A stretch of DNA of 64,000 bases from Letharia columbiana (GCF_014066305.1 NW_023501061.1:248001-312000), one strand, 5' to 3'; positions 49,459 through 60,497 are shown, numbered from the stretch's first letter. Numbers and translations are program-made. The notes: generated by a model from the letters alone, not told the origin.

Positions 49459-51715
49459 TGTGTGAGTGATGTGATTGTGAGTGATGTGGCAAAAATCGTT
49501 CGATGGAGAGAAAAGGAAAAGAGAAAAAAAATTCTGGGGGGAAAACCCACTCTTTTATATCTGAGAACCTGCTCAAATCATCTCACACTAAAGTCGACCA
49601 CTCTTGTCCTCATTGCCAAGATCGAAGGGCAGAGCACCAGAACTCCAGAGGACTGCCAGCAGCAGCACTACTCGGGACTGATGGTGTAGGTATGACGGGT
49701 CGCGAGCTTCGACGGCCTCTAATGTAGTCTATAGCCATCATTATCGACAACAGCGTCCTCTTCCGGCACCCTGTGTAAACCGAAAGATCTGAAATTGAAG
49801 AGGGCCGATGCCGGCCCTTGCGATTTTGCCAAGCTTTCATACCCTTTGATACTCTTGCACAGCAGCGAGCCTCCGAGATTGCACTGGTGGCCAAGGTAGT
49901 GGAGGGTCACGGTGTAAAGGGTAGCAGGTGGTGGAGCATGATTGAGGACGAGCAAAGGATAAACAATGTAGTTGAGATGTGGAATGAGCCTCTCGCCTGC
50001 CTCAACTATCTGCAGAACAATGCGTGGATGCACCTGCCAAATTTATAGACCATGCGAGAACCGCTCTAGGCAGCGACAGCTAGAAAATTGGCAACAGGCA
50101 CCGCTTTGCACATCTTCGTTGGAGAACAAGATGTTGCGGACTATAGCTCACACTAAATACAGGTTGGGACATCTACCAAAGCTCGCTGCATGAGGCTTAC
50201 TACACCGTCCTCATTGATCCGCCCGAGAACGGGGAAAGCTTCAGAACCGAAGCCTAGTCGCCTGACGTGGCTTCTGAGAATTCAAACAAAGCATGAAGAA
50301 ACTTGGGGAACACTTGACGCTTCTGGGATTCCAACCACCTCTACATATCAGACAATCCATACAAAAGATGAGAACAGCCTCCAAGACATCTTCGCGGAAA
50401 TATGTCCATCCACAGACCAGCTTGGGAGGAGAATCAGCAACGCTACATCTGTGCTTGATAGGCCATCAATGCAAATATGGCCTGGTACGAAAGGCTCTTT
50501 TGATAGGACAATGAGAGGAGACGACACAAGGAGACATAAGATCAACTTGCGCGAGAGGAAAGGAAAGACCATAGTAAGAATAACGTTTGGAAGGATAGGC
50601 GGCCAGGACAATTTTCAGAGACACCTTTCCCGTCTTAGAGACTGGTGATGATTCGCCTACCCTTCACAATCGAAAAGGGTCGTCCCTCAAGTCACAAGCC
50701 ACTTAGCTCAACTCGCTGCTCCAGGCTTGCCGATCTACCATCTGGGATAGCGAGCCTATTGCACGTCAAGATGGGTGAAGATGCCATGTGTGGCCCGAGC
50801 CCAAATCAGCTCTGCCAGCAATCGACAGCGATGACGCTTTCGAAACCTTGGGTGGTAAGATAGAGTATATTAGGAGAGTTGACACAGGCTGGGGATTGGG
50901 GCGAGATCATAAGCAGTTTCCAATGGATATGCCTACCTAATGGTGAATTGTTGATGGAGTGAGGTCCCTCGGAGCTTGGCCAGAGCTGCATGTGATTGGC
51001 GCGCAACAGAGTCCGCCGGATGTGGCGGTTGTGGGCCGAACCTCCCGGTGCATGTATCTTTATCCCTAGAGATCTCATCCTCCAAATATCATTGCAGGTT
51101 TTCGCTTTAGCAGACAGCTTGGCCTGAATCATTCTTCATGCGTTGGTAGCTATGGTAGTACTAATCATGATTGTGATGCTCCTTGACCTGTTGAATGACC
51201 GAACAAGCGCACTGACAAGCGGCCGAAAGTCTTGCTCCTGACAGACAGCTCATCTTCCCGCCCCTCTAATAATCTACCAAATTGGTCACTGTGAGACGAC
51301 TTCCTGGCAGCCTACCAGGTTAGTGCGGCGTTTGAATACCATGCTCGCCATCTATCTACTACCTCAGCAACAGCGACAATGAAGGGCAGACTCTCGGGCG
51401 CTGGGAGAAGGGTTGCAGTCGTATGGATATATGGAAAGCGGAGGTGCTTGTTCAGAGCTATGGATGTGACATTTGGAGATTTGAGTCATGGAGTTGGTGC
51501 AGTAGTACAATAGTATGAGTACCGTCTATCTATGTGAGCTTGCTTATGGCGAAAGAGTCACCGCAGAACCACGTCCATCGTAATGAGTCCATGAATCCAC
51601 CACGGATTCAAGGAAAACCCCAATCCTGCATTGATCTGACCCTATCGCTAACCTATTATTATGCTCCCTCCCGTCAGGTGTCAAGAAGCCAACAGTCTAA
51701 TTTCGAGCACGAGCA
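49459..51715. other. Gene-poor interval (2.3 kb) with doubtful frames
   Basis: A 152-codon plus-strand frame at 50190-50648 ends with a basic segment KGKTIVRITFGRIGG. A minus-strand frame at 49719-50033 ends FRSFGLHRVPEEDAVVDN. Both are mildly protein-like but have no known motif, start context or splice support. Possibly gene relics, as with the damaged gene to the right. Confidence 0.35.
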
Positions 51716-52521
51716 TCATCGGCTGCATGGCGGCGGTACCTTGTGGATTTCGGAGAGACCGTCCTCAGACAGCGGTGCAGTCTTCCAAGATTCATCGATC
51801 GGTCGACTTCGGTGGGTGAGAATGAGTGGCCTGTTCTTATCAAGGCACATTGCGTGTATATCATGAAGGCGAGCCGGCAGGTCCAAGTATTGACGGAACC
51901 GAGCGCGTAATTCATGGTCACGCTGGGCCTGGCTGTCATACTGGAGATGGGCTGGCAGGCTATTGTAAGCCCAGGTGTACAGTGAGATTGTCTTGCACTC
52001 AAGGATTCCTCCAAGTGCGTTGAAGACTGCTAGTATCTCAAGCACGCTGGAATTGTATCCCGACAGATATCGTTGCGACTGTCCGTCCAGAGTAACCTAT
52101 ATTTGCAAAGTGCTGGATACCCGATGGACCCGGTTTGTCCTTCCTCGAAATAAAACCTGACGAGATACAGCTGTTCCTGCGAAAACGTTTCCTGGGCTAT
52201 TGGAAAAAGATATCCGGGGATTGCTTATAAATTTCTGTCACACTCTGCCTGTTCTGTGATGAGGTGCTCATTGAAGGTGGACTGGTCGTTCTGGAACTTG
52301 TACCAAACAAACTGGTACCTGTCGTCCTCGAAAAGCTCTGGAGAGAAATCGTCGCGGGGAAACCAGACACCAATGCCAATATAAAGGCTCTTCACCTTTG
52401 CGATGAGGAAACATTTTGGAACATAAGTCTTACGCCGCTGGTGGAGGAGAAAAGTACAAAGCGTCAGTAGCTGATATTCGGGAACAAGATAGGGAGGCTG
52501 GGAAATCTGACGGGTTCAAAT
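51716..52521 (-). pseudogene. Broken protein-coding gene of unknown family (nonsense codon plus frameshift)
   Basis: Reading the minus strand from about 52521, one frame gives a convincing protein: YLVPEYQLLTLCTFLL, SLYIGIGVWFPRDDF, ELFEDDRYQFVWYKFQND. TAA at 52227-52225 interrupts it, yet the same frame carries on as IPGYLFPIAQETFSQEQLYL and GSIGYPALCKYR. Near 52103 the protein moves to the next frame, as after loss of one base, and continues VTLDGQSQRYLSGYN, LEILAVFNALGGIL and on to a stop at 51716. A further frame jump near 52520 may connect to FIHEHDPLFEPV upstream. An intron removing the stop was considered, but no good donor fits. I do not recognise the family. Confidence 0.6.
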
Positions 52522-52849
52522 AGCGGGTCATGCTCGTGGATAAATTTCCGCTGCTGTGAATAAGAAAAGGAGTGAAGGGAGTTGAATACATGGGGAGAAC
52601 GAGTACTTTGATGGAATCAATTGCATTCACACGACAATAGAGAAAATGACTCGTGCTTTACAGTTCGAAATCATAGGAAAGATTCCCAGCGCAACAAAAA
52701 TCACTAGGGTCCACAGTAATTTGAGATGTGTTTTTTGCTCGAGCCCTCGTGCATTGACCACATTTAGGTTGAGAGCCATCCACGCTAAGATAAGATAGTG
52801 CTCTTCCGCACGTTTGGAATCTGGCTGCAAATTTCTCCCAAGCGACACA

Positions 52850-54375
52850 ATGGCGCCAACATCCAGATCTAGGTCTGCGCGACGGCATGCACCGCTGGAA
52901 GAAGATCTCACAGCTACTGGTCCGCTGCGACATCGTTCAAAGAAGAGAAAGGCAAGGCCCGAGGATGATGGCAGCGGCTATGTGGATTCGAGGTCGTCCA
53001 GAAAGATTCTCAAGATCGGACAGGACCTAGCAGATGAAGAGCAGCAGGAAAACGTGGCTGCAGCGCCCAATCCAGCGTTTACTTTTGAGTCACGCTTCGG
53101 TGGAGCCAGCGCGCCAGAAGAAGAAGATGATGGCCGGTATGATGATGAGGCTTGGGGAGACGAGGATGATATCATCCAGGAAGCTGTGAATTGTGGATAA
53201 TCCGTAGCTGGGATGACACTTCTGACAAGGTTGAACAGGAGATTGATCCGGATGACTTGAGTCTCTTCGATAAATTCATGCCATCGACTTCGGCAGACGC
53301 CATCCTACAGGCGACTGCCAACAAGAGTACTGAAGAAGAACAAGGGACCAATCTGGCAGATCTGATCTTAGAGAAGATTGCCGCACACGAAGCTACGCAA
53401 ACGGGGCAGCCTATGATACAAGGCGGTGGACCGCCTGAGGAAGCTATCGAGTTACCAGCAAAAGTGGTGGAAGTGTACTCAAAGTAAGCTTGCAGACATC
53501 ATCAATCACTGGCTCTGCTCACTCATTCACGCAGGATCGGCATGATTTTATCTCGCTATAAGTCCGGCAAACTTCCGAAGCCTTTCAAGATCGTTCCCAC
53601 ACTACCGCAATGGGAGGAGCTCCTCGCCATCACCAGACCGGAGTCTTGGACGCCAAATGCATGCTATGAAGCCACCAAGATCTTCATATCGGGGAGCGCT
53701 GGTATCGCTCAAATGTTCCTCCGAAACGTATTGCTCGAACGCGTGAGAGAAGAAATCCACGAAACGAAGAAGCTTAGCGTTCACCTCTACAAAGCTCTGA
53801 AGAAAGCACTGTACAAGCCATCGGCCTGGTTTAAGGGCGTATTGTTTCCGTTACTGAACGAGGGTCAATGCACGTTGCGCGAGGCCCAAATTATTTCCAG
53901 CGTCCTAGCCCGAGTATCGGTACCGGTCTTACACTCAGCCGCAGCCCTGCTCAGATTGACCGAAATAGCAGCAGAGCAGACATCTTCAATATCTACGGAA
54001 GCAGCCGGGGCGACCAACATCTTCATCAGAATACTGCTGGAGAAGAAGTACGCGCTTCCATACAAGGTCATTGATGGCTTAGTGTTCCACTTTCTCCGAT
54101 TCCGCGTCACACCACCAGCAAATGGGCGTGATGTAGGCTTCGGAGCGACTAGCCTCCCAGTGCTGTGGCACCAATGCCTGCTCGCATTCGCGCAGCGGTA
54201 CAGGAATGACATTACGGAGGACCAGCGGGAAGCTTTACTGGATCTTCTACTTGTCAGGGGGCACAAAGCCATTGGACCAGAGGTTCGACGGGAATTGTTA
54301 GAAGGTCGGGGTAGAGGTGTGCCTCTAGAGGAGCCTCTCAGCGGTGGGAACGATGATACCATGGAGCTCACATGA
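52850..54375 (+). CDS. ENP1: Bystin, 40S ribosome biogenesis factor Enp1
   Basis: Nucleolar factor bound to late pre-40S particles, needed for 20S pre-rRNA processing and export. Exons 52850-53185, 53230-53483 and 53535-54375 give 476 residues; introns are 44 and 51 bp. The N-terminal 180 residues are charged (RHRSKKRKARPEDD; EEEDDGRYDDEAWGDEDD), followed by EIDPDDLSLFDKFMP. The bystin domain starts near 195 and shows YKSGKLPKPFKIVPTLPQW, ITRPESWTPNACYEATKIF, FLRNVLLERVREEI, KALYKPSAWFKGVLFPLL and LPYKVIDGLVFHFLRF. Start ATG lies in CACAATGG context. No anomaly beyond the very short first intron. Confidence 0.95.
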
Positions 54376-55986
54376 GTCATTTTGGCTAGAAACGAGTGGA
54401 ATGCGCGTGAGGCGTAGCCAAGGCCATGCACAACATGATCAGAGACGCCCTCAGATCCACTTTACTGATGCGGACCCCAACGCATAATTCCATACGGGTA
54501 TTGCCTCTCAAGCTTACTGATCCGTTATGATGCCGGGGTGGAGGATTATCAGCTGCTGTACCACATGTCAACCTGGCGTGGAACGTCCAAGCCCTCCGTT
54601 CTCCGCTTTGTTTCATCCTTCTTGAAATCATTCAGCAAATCACATGAGTGACAAAAAGTGCGGAGATTGAGAGTAGAGGCACAAGGTCCGCCCGAGCTTC
54701 TTGCGTATGCATTGCCATTTGGAGGCTCAGAGCTATGTCAACATGTACTCTTCCTACGTAATGATTTCCGAGGGGGAATTCTAAGTCCTCAGTCCTAAGT
54801 CGTAACACAAGGCCGTTCATCCGTTTCTGACCGATTACCCTGCGTGTCGCTTACCTGAATGTGGTAGTGGGAAGTGGGAAGTGCGCATAAATGGGAAGGA
54901 GACGCCGTTTCGTGCCACAGGAAATACGGGAAGCGCTAAATAGCTGAAGCAACCATGATTCTTCCGACCCGACTTTGTAACACTGGTTTGACGCATTGTC
55001 GATTTTCGATGGCCGATGAGGTGAAGTCTGAAGATAGAGCGAGGTGAGATCATCATGATCATGACCAGGCTGTCGGGCTAATGCTTCACGACGGAGATGT
55101 ACGGCGAGCAGTGCGTTTGGCACAGTCAGCTTCTCTACGAGCTGAGCCGAGACAATCGATGCAGCAATATTGCATATGGCCTATCTTCCGTAATGGTCTC
55201 TTATCTTACCCTCATGAACGACTGGTAAGATACTTGGTCAGTATGCATCCTGCAGGCAGTGCTCTTTCCCTCAGTCTCTGCACCGTACAGGATTTCACCT
55301 TTGATTGTGGTGTGTGCGGTGCCGTGAAACGACAAGTGGAGAACATGGCTTGCTGAATCAGTTTCCTTTGCGCACTTTTGCGACTCCCTTATTTGGTGAG
55401 ACAAATTTAAGCACATTCCAATTTGCCACCCACGTAGTTGTCGAGCTCGAGGAAGTATATTTTACGAGGTTAATGCTCATGAGAAAGATGCGCATTGAGC
55501 CGAAGAAGAAGTATGTCGGGCGATTGTCAGAGGTCGGACAAGGCTAAGAAATAATAATCATGAGAAGGAGAATAATATGATGCAAGGCGTATGCCGTATG
55601 CAAGATGCAACATTAAACGGAGCAGTTCGTTTCGCCTTCGTACTGCGTAAAATGGGTTACAGAATTAGAATTAGAAGCGACGGCGATTGTTGGAGGGGGG
55701 ACGGGAGCTAAATTTCATCAGGGGCTTAGGCGTTTTGGTGGCACCGCAACATCTTTTATTTGCATCTTTTGCGAGCCCCTAATTAAAATTGGCATTCTCC
55801 CTTCCCTTCCCTTCCTCTCCATTCCCTCCGTCTGTCACATAAATTCCCCTGGGTCCGCCTTTTCTTTCTCTCTCTCTCTCTCTCTCTCTCCATCTTATTC
55901 TTCACTTTATATCGTCGACTTCACTCATAAAATCAACCTACGCTCTTTTCATCAGCCGTGCTTATTATTGATTCACCCTCGGTAAC
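54376..55986. other. Intergenic (1.6 kb): bystin 3' side and hacA promoter
   Basis: The left half shows nothing protein-like. The right end is promoter-like: a (TC)n tract at 55867-55891 and pyrimidine-rich DNA at 55796-55830, where the hacA transcription start probably lies. Confidence 0.5.
55867..55891 (+). promoter_or_regulatory. CT tract in the hacA promoter or leader
   Basis: About 25 bp of alternating TC, some 330 bp before the hacA ATG. Such tracts mark core promoters and transcription starts in filamentous fungi. Confidence 0.5.
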
Positions 55987-56035
55987 ATGCATGATAAACC
56001 CTCGGTGATCTTCGGTACATAATATTACTGCCTAG

Positions 56036-56200
56036 ATGCGGCCGTACCCGCCACAGCGGAAAGAATATGTGTCCTCAACTCAATATCTAAGGGCTCCCCA
56101 AGGCAACCATCCCTACATCACATCTCAACTTCTCCTCCTCAAAGACTCTACCGAAAGCATACCAGCATACCCTCGCCACACGCTTCGCCATATCTGTTGA
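56036..56200 (+). promoter_or_regulatory. Upstream ORF in the hacA leader (54 codons plus stop)
   Basis: An ATG at 56036 opens a frame (MRPYPPQRKEYV...) that stops at TGA 56198-56200, only 23 nt before the hacA ATG at 56224. Two shorter ATG frames occur at 55987 and 55991. Aspergillus hacA is known to have a leader uORF that is bypassed when the transcript is shortened under ER stress; similar translational control is inferred here. Confidence 0.65.
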
Positions 56201-56223
56201 GACTCGAGCCAACATTTCAAAAC

Positions 56224-57484
56224 ATGGCCGAAATACTGTCGCCCGCTATGGCTTTCGGAACCAATGATTTCTACAACCCACAGGCGACCATCTCCCTCTC
56301 CGATACTTCATTACAGAACAATCTAATGACGCCCGAACCCATGTCACCCGAGTCATCTTATAATGTCAAGGAGGAGAGCGTCGAGGGTGACGAGTCGAAA
56401 AAGCCGACGAAGAAGCGAAAGTCATGGGGTCAAGAACTACCAACACCAAAGACAAACCTTCCTCCTCGGTAAGCTATTGCGACTTGAGATACTTTCTCCC
56501 ATTGACTTACACCTCTTTCAGCAAGCGAGCAAAGACGGAGGATGAGAAAGAGCAACGTCGAATAGAGCGAGTCCTGCGAAATCGACAAGCGGCACAATCA
56601 TCGCGAGAGCGCAAGCGACAAGAAGTCGAGAAACTCGAAGGCGAAAAGTCCTTCATTGAGCAACAGAACGAGTCTCTCAAGGAGCGATTGATGACCGTCG
56701 AGCATGAGAAGTTTCTCCTCACCCAGCAAGTCGCCAAGCTGGCCGCGCAGATGGAAGCCATCAAACGGGGATGTTCGGCAACACCTCGTGTCGACTCACC
56801 ACCGCTTGAACCAGACCTCCTGACTCGGGAACAATTCATCAAGCAAGAATTATTAGACGACTACCCATACAACCTACCGACGCCCCAACATTCCCACGGC
56901 GCGCCCTCCACATCCTACTCATCCCCATCAACCGCCACTTACTCGGAATCATCAACGCCAGCGACAATGGGTCTGGATCTCGATGCTTTGACTGCTACCC
57001 CGGACATGACACAACATCCTGCTGCGATGTTGTGCGACCTGCAGTGTCAGTCCGCGGCAGCACGTCAAACATCGACTCGGCCTACGATTCCCCACGCGAT
57101 CCAATCATATTCGGCCAATCTTCTCTGTCTGATGTTGATTTCGGCAGTCTATTCGCAACTGATGCATCCGTTGAGGATGATCTTCACTTCTTTAAGGACG
57201 GGTTCGCCGCTTCCTCCATCGATGATGACAACGCCAATGGCTTTACCTTTGATTCGATGGTTGATCTCGACGCCTGTCAGTCTACTACCGCCTTCGCCAA
57301 CAAAATCGATGACACCAACACCTACAACAACGAAGACCTCGCCCGCCAAAGCGATTTCTACTCCGGAGGCTACTCACTCGACGGCTCCAATTCTTCGTCT
57401 CAGATTGCTGCGACGTCTTCTGCTCAGCAGCCCTTCCCTGGCGCGCCCTCTAAGGGCTGCGACGGGTTGGGCACTGCGACCTAA
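56224..57484 (+). CDS. hacA: bZIP regulator of the unfolded protein response, HacA/Hac1
   Basis: Master activator of ER chaperone and folding genes. Conventional intron 56469-56521 (53 bp) and an Ire1-type intron 57022-57041 (20 nt) give exons 56224-56468, 56522-57021 and 57042-57484, coding 395 residues. The N-terminal LPTPKTNLPPRKRAKTEDEK is typical of HacA. The basic region RIERVLRNRQAAQSSRERKR (about 91-110) leads into a leucine zipper to about 150. After Ire1 splicing the frame becomes PAVSVRGSTSNIDSAYDSP and an acidic activation region (SDVDFGSLFATDASVEDD) ending LGTAT. Without that splice the frame stays open to 57656, giving a longer protein of 459 residues with a basic, hydrophobic tail. 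The uORF adds translational control. Confidence 0.93.
57022..57041 (+). other. Unconventional Ire1-type intron of hacA (20 nt)
   Basis: Both edges sit in 7-nt loops of the Ire1 pattern CNG|NNGN: CTGCTGC at the 5' side and CTGCAGT at the 3' side, each cut after its first CTG. The 5' loop is closed by a perfect 6-bp stem, AACATC with GATGTT. The 3' loop is closed by GAC/GTC with a further GCG/CGC pairing beyond a bulge. The exact distance between the two cuts is 20 nt, shifting the frame into the acidic C-terminus. There are no GT..AG ends. Confidence 0.88.
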
Positions 57485-57836
57485 GACCGGCAGCATGACG
57501 AGCGGGAACGGAGCTCGAGGGCTGGGTGTCCGATGGGTAACTCGCCATGGTGAGAAGGTTGGTCTAAGGGGTGATGTCGGATCGATATTGAGGGGTACTA
57601 GGAGAAGCGGGTCGACTCCGGGGAATCAGCGGTCACAAAAGGATAGAAGGAGATGAATCTCCAGGCGTTCATGGAGTACAGCTTAAACGAGCTTGCGGGC
57701 AAGATTAACCATGTACCACTAGTTAGCTGGGCTACGAACCCTCGCGTTACCAAGCATTATGTCTTACCAATCAAGACGTTTCAACATCACAATGCTCACT
57801 GTCCTCATTCCCACGCACCAACATCGTCTCCACCGT
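57485..57836. other. hacA 3' region
   Basis: Contains the extra coding stretch used only by unspliced hacA (to 57656) and probably its 3' UTR. No separate gene. Confidence 0.5.
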
Positions 57837-58273
57837 TCAAGTCACCCTCCCTTCCCCCGGCCAACTCCCGATCGCCTCCCAAAAATCCCTACCATCCAGC
57901 ACCCGCCCCAACGCTTCCTTCTCCCTCGGCAGCGCCCTCACCCCTTCCTCCCTCATCAACTCCACAACCCACCGCTCATACTCCCCCCCCCAACCCATGA
58001 TCAAACCCCACACAATCATACACCCGCAAATCCGTCCCTCCCCACCGCCTCCCCCCCACCGCCTCAAACCTCCCCAACCACCGCCCCCGCGACCTCCTTC
58101 CCCTGCACCACATGCACCGCCCCCCCCCCTTCCCCCTGACCTCGGCTTTCCTCCCCGGCCGCCCCCTCCCCGGCTTTCACGCCCCGCCGTACGGCCCCGC
58201 CAGATAGATCGAGCACGCACGCACGCACGCCCCCGTCCCGCGCAGCGCAGCGCCAGCAGCTCGTCCTCGGCCA

Positions 58274-58309
<36 letters not shown>

Positions 58310-58600
58310 GGGGGAGGAGGAGGAGGAGGAGGAGGAGGAGGGGGGAGGAGGGGGAGGAGGAGGGGGAGGGGGGGGGGGGAGGGGAAGGGGAGGGGAGGGA
58401 GGGGAGGGGGAGGGGAAGGGGAAGGAGGAAGGGGAAGGGGAGGGGGAGGAGGAGGGGGAGGGGGAGGGGAAGACTCATTCCACCCCCCCGCGGCGAAGAC
58501 GCCCGCGCTCCCGAGCTGGATCCACCGCGCGCCCGCGCCCGCCTCCCCGTGCGCCCGCGCGTACAAACCCGCGAGGGTCCCGCCCGCCCCGGGCTGTCAG
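57837..58600 (-). pseudogene. Disrupted NAD(P)-binding epimerase/dehydrogenase-like gene, C-terminal part
   Basis: On the minus strand, GARWIQLGSAGVFAAGGW (58540-58480) resembles a Rossmann-type reductase of filamentous fungi. After the purine tract, AEDELLALRC appears in another frame. Pieces VLDLSGG, LAGPYGGA and VHVVQGKEVAGAVVGE lie in further frames. The C-terminal end, LMREEGVRALPREKEALGRV then GRDFWEAIGSWP, is intact to a TGA at 57837. Matching these pieces to one family is from memory of related fungal proteins and needs a search. As written, no single frame encodes the protein: at least three frame changes fall in G/C runs. No N-terminal cofactor motif is seen upstream. It is either a pseudogene, a gene swollen by repeat expansion, or sequence error in homopolymers. 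Confidence 0.55.
58275..58473. repeat. Pure homopurine tract of 199 nt, opening with 34 consecutive G
   Basis: From 58275 to 58473 the plus strand has only G and A. It begins with G34 (58275-58308), then GGA triplets and GGGGA/GGGGAA units. The minus strand is pure pyrimidine. It has many G runs able to form quadruplexes and could form triplex DNA. Confidence 0.97.
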
Positions 58601-58652
58601 CGTGTCTAGTTCCTTCATGTTCTATGCATGCGTCCCTTCTACATCCTTCCAT

Positions 58653-59950
58653 GCATATTATTCCATCATTGTTCCTTTCATGTAGTTGGCCGTAGATAGC
58701 AGAGTGCTTTGTTCTCCATCAGCTACATAATAGCTGATGGCCCCACCACTGAATCTACACGCTTTCTATCATCACCACTGCTGTGCTACGCTGAGACGGG
58801 CCCCCGGAGCGGGGAACGTCACGGCCGGGCAGGCGCGCGTGGGGGCCTGGGTCGTCGGCGGTCGGCGGCGGTTGGGTCGTAGGGTCGTAGGTGAAGGGGA
58901 TAGGTGAAGGGGATCTCGTGCGCGGGTGAAGTGGGTGAGGGAGGTCGACGGAGGGGGAGGGGGGAGTGGGTGGGGTTGTGGCGGGTGGTGGAGGGGGTGG
59001 GGGGGTGAAGGGGTGGGGGTGGGGTGGGGGGGTGGGGGGTGGGTGGGTGGAGGGGGGGGGTGGGGGGTGTGGGGTGGGTGTGAGGGGTGGTTGTGGGTGA
59101 GGGGTGGAGGGGGGAGGTGGGTGTGGGGGTGGAGTGGGGATGGGGATGGGGGTGAGGGGGGATGGGGGTGGGGGGGTGGTGGGGAAGGGGGGTGGGGGGT
59201 GGTGGGTGTGAGGGGGTGGAGGGTGTGAGGGGTGGAGGGGTGGTTGTGGGTGTTGAGGGGTGGGGGGTGGTTGTGGTGGAGGGGGTGGAGGGGTGGTTGT
59301 GGTGTGAGGGGTGGAGGGGTGGTTGTGAGGGGGGGGCGGGGTGGGCGGTGTTTTTTGCTAGTGGGTTGGGGTTTAAAATTTTGTGTTATTTGGAAGCATG
59401 ATATTTTGTTTAGGGCAGCGGAGTTTTGACCGCCGATGGTAATGGAGTTGGGTGAAAAGAAATCGGTCGATACGAAGAGTTGGAGAACCTGTTACATTTC
59501 GTTTACGTGGCTTGTGGAGCAGGGGAAAATGTCAATACGTCGAGGAATTTGTGCAGTAAATGCGGATACAGATGGGTAAAAGCCGGTAGGAGATGTACTC
59601 TACTGATGATTTGGGTGAAGCTCAGGAAATGGCTGGATGAGAGCTAGGAGCCAGATGTTTGCGACATGAAAAGGAGGGAAGCTCAATGCAATACGGTCAC
59701 AAAGCTCATCGAGGTGTCAACGCATTGCGGAGCACGAGCCGTGATCATGGTCTATTGCCATCGTATGAAGCGCAACCCCATCATGATCATAAATGCGCCT
59801 GTTTATCCCTCCATGTCGCCTGCACTCCCTATGTTTATCCACGGTGCAAAGCCTATCCAACAGCTTGCCACGACCCCATCCAACGCCGACGAGTGCAGTC
59901 TGAGCCATGGCAGGATGCGTTTCCCGTCTGGCTTGTGACTCCTGCTGGGG
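58653..59950. other. G/T-rich low-complexity block and flanking intergenic DNA
   Basis: From about 58926 to 59345 the plus strand is almost only G and T with rare A, in GGGGTGG and GTGGAGGGG units. Plus-strand frames across it are poly-Gly/Trp/Val and not real proteins. Beyond 59350 the composition returns to normal at once. No gene seen to 59950. Confidence 0.7.
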
Positions 59951-60497
59951 TCAGAGATGGTCGTTGGCGGCAGGACGGAGTTCCTGACACTCCACGTCTG
60001 TCAAGGCAGGCTGTGCATTCTCAGTGTCGACCCCAGCAAGTCCGTTGCTATCAATCGGTGTTCCTTGGACCAAAGCTGAGCTGAGACTTGCCTCGGCGTC
60101 GACGGTCATCGGCAGAGTGGGCTGAAGCTCGGGGTGTTGTACGGACCCAGGCATGGCCACGGACTCGGCAACTCCTCCAACTTGGTCTGCCGACGGAGCT
60201 GAGCTAGCGATGACCTCGTCACGTTCTGGAGCCTCGAGGCTCCTAGGCGTGGATTGGGACGACTGGATACCGAGCTCGATGTCTACTCGGTGACTGTAAG
60301 TAAAAATGCCACTGTTGAAAGTGGATGGATTAAACCGGACCAGGAGCCACATCCTCCTGATCATGGACATATTCGTGCCACATCTTCCATACTCTGTGAC
60401 CTTGCCATACGGTCACAATGCTAATGGTAGTGGCAGTGACACCAAAGACGATATTGGTGACTGTCTCGGTTGAGTTGGACGAGGCTGAGGAAGACAT
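59951..60497 (-). CDS. Small single-span membrane protein, paralogue A
   Basis: Exon 1 (60497-60341) encodes an N-terminal Ser-rich start, a hydrophobic span NIVFGVTATTISIVTVW and a juxtamembrane segment QGHRVWKMWHEYVHDQ. Exon 2 (60282-59951) starts DIELGIQSSQSTPRSLEA and is acidic, Ser/Pro-rich and probably disordered. Total 162 residues. The 58-bp intron starts GTCCGG, an unusual donor, and ends GAGTAG. The model is supported by the paralogue at 62861-63428: exon 1 is the same length (157 bp) and breaks at the same codon phase, and exon 2 opens with the same DIELG. The family is unnamed as far as I know; similar short proteins occur in filamentous fungi. No signal for partner or function. 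Confidence 0.65.

Noticed and set aside
57997..58695. Plus-strand 232-codon frame with Pro-rich and Gly/Arg-rich stretches
   Set aside because: It is the complement of the skewed block; its residues are dictated by C and G runs, while the minus strand holds real protein-like segments.
58926..59401. Plus-strand Gly/Trp/Val frames
   Set aside because: Pure product of GGG/TGG/GTG composition; no start context or motif.
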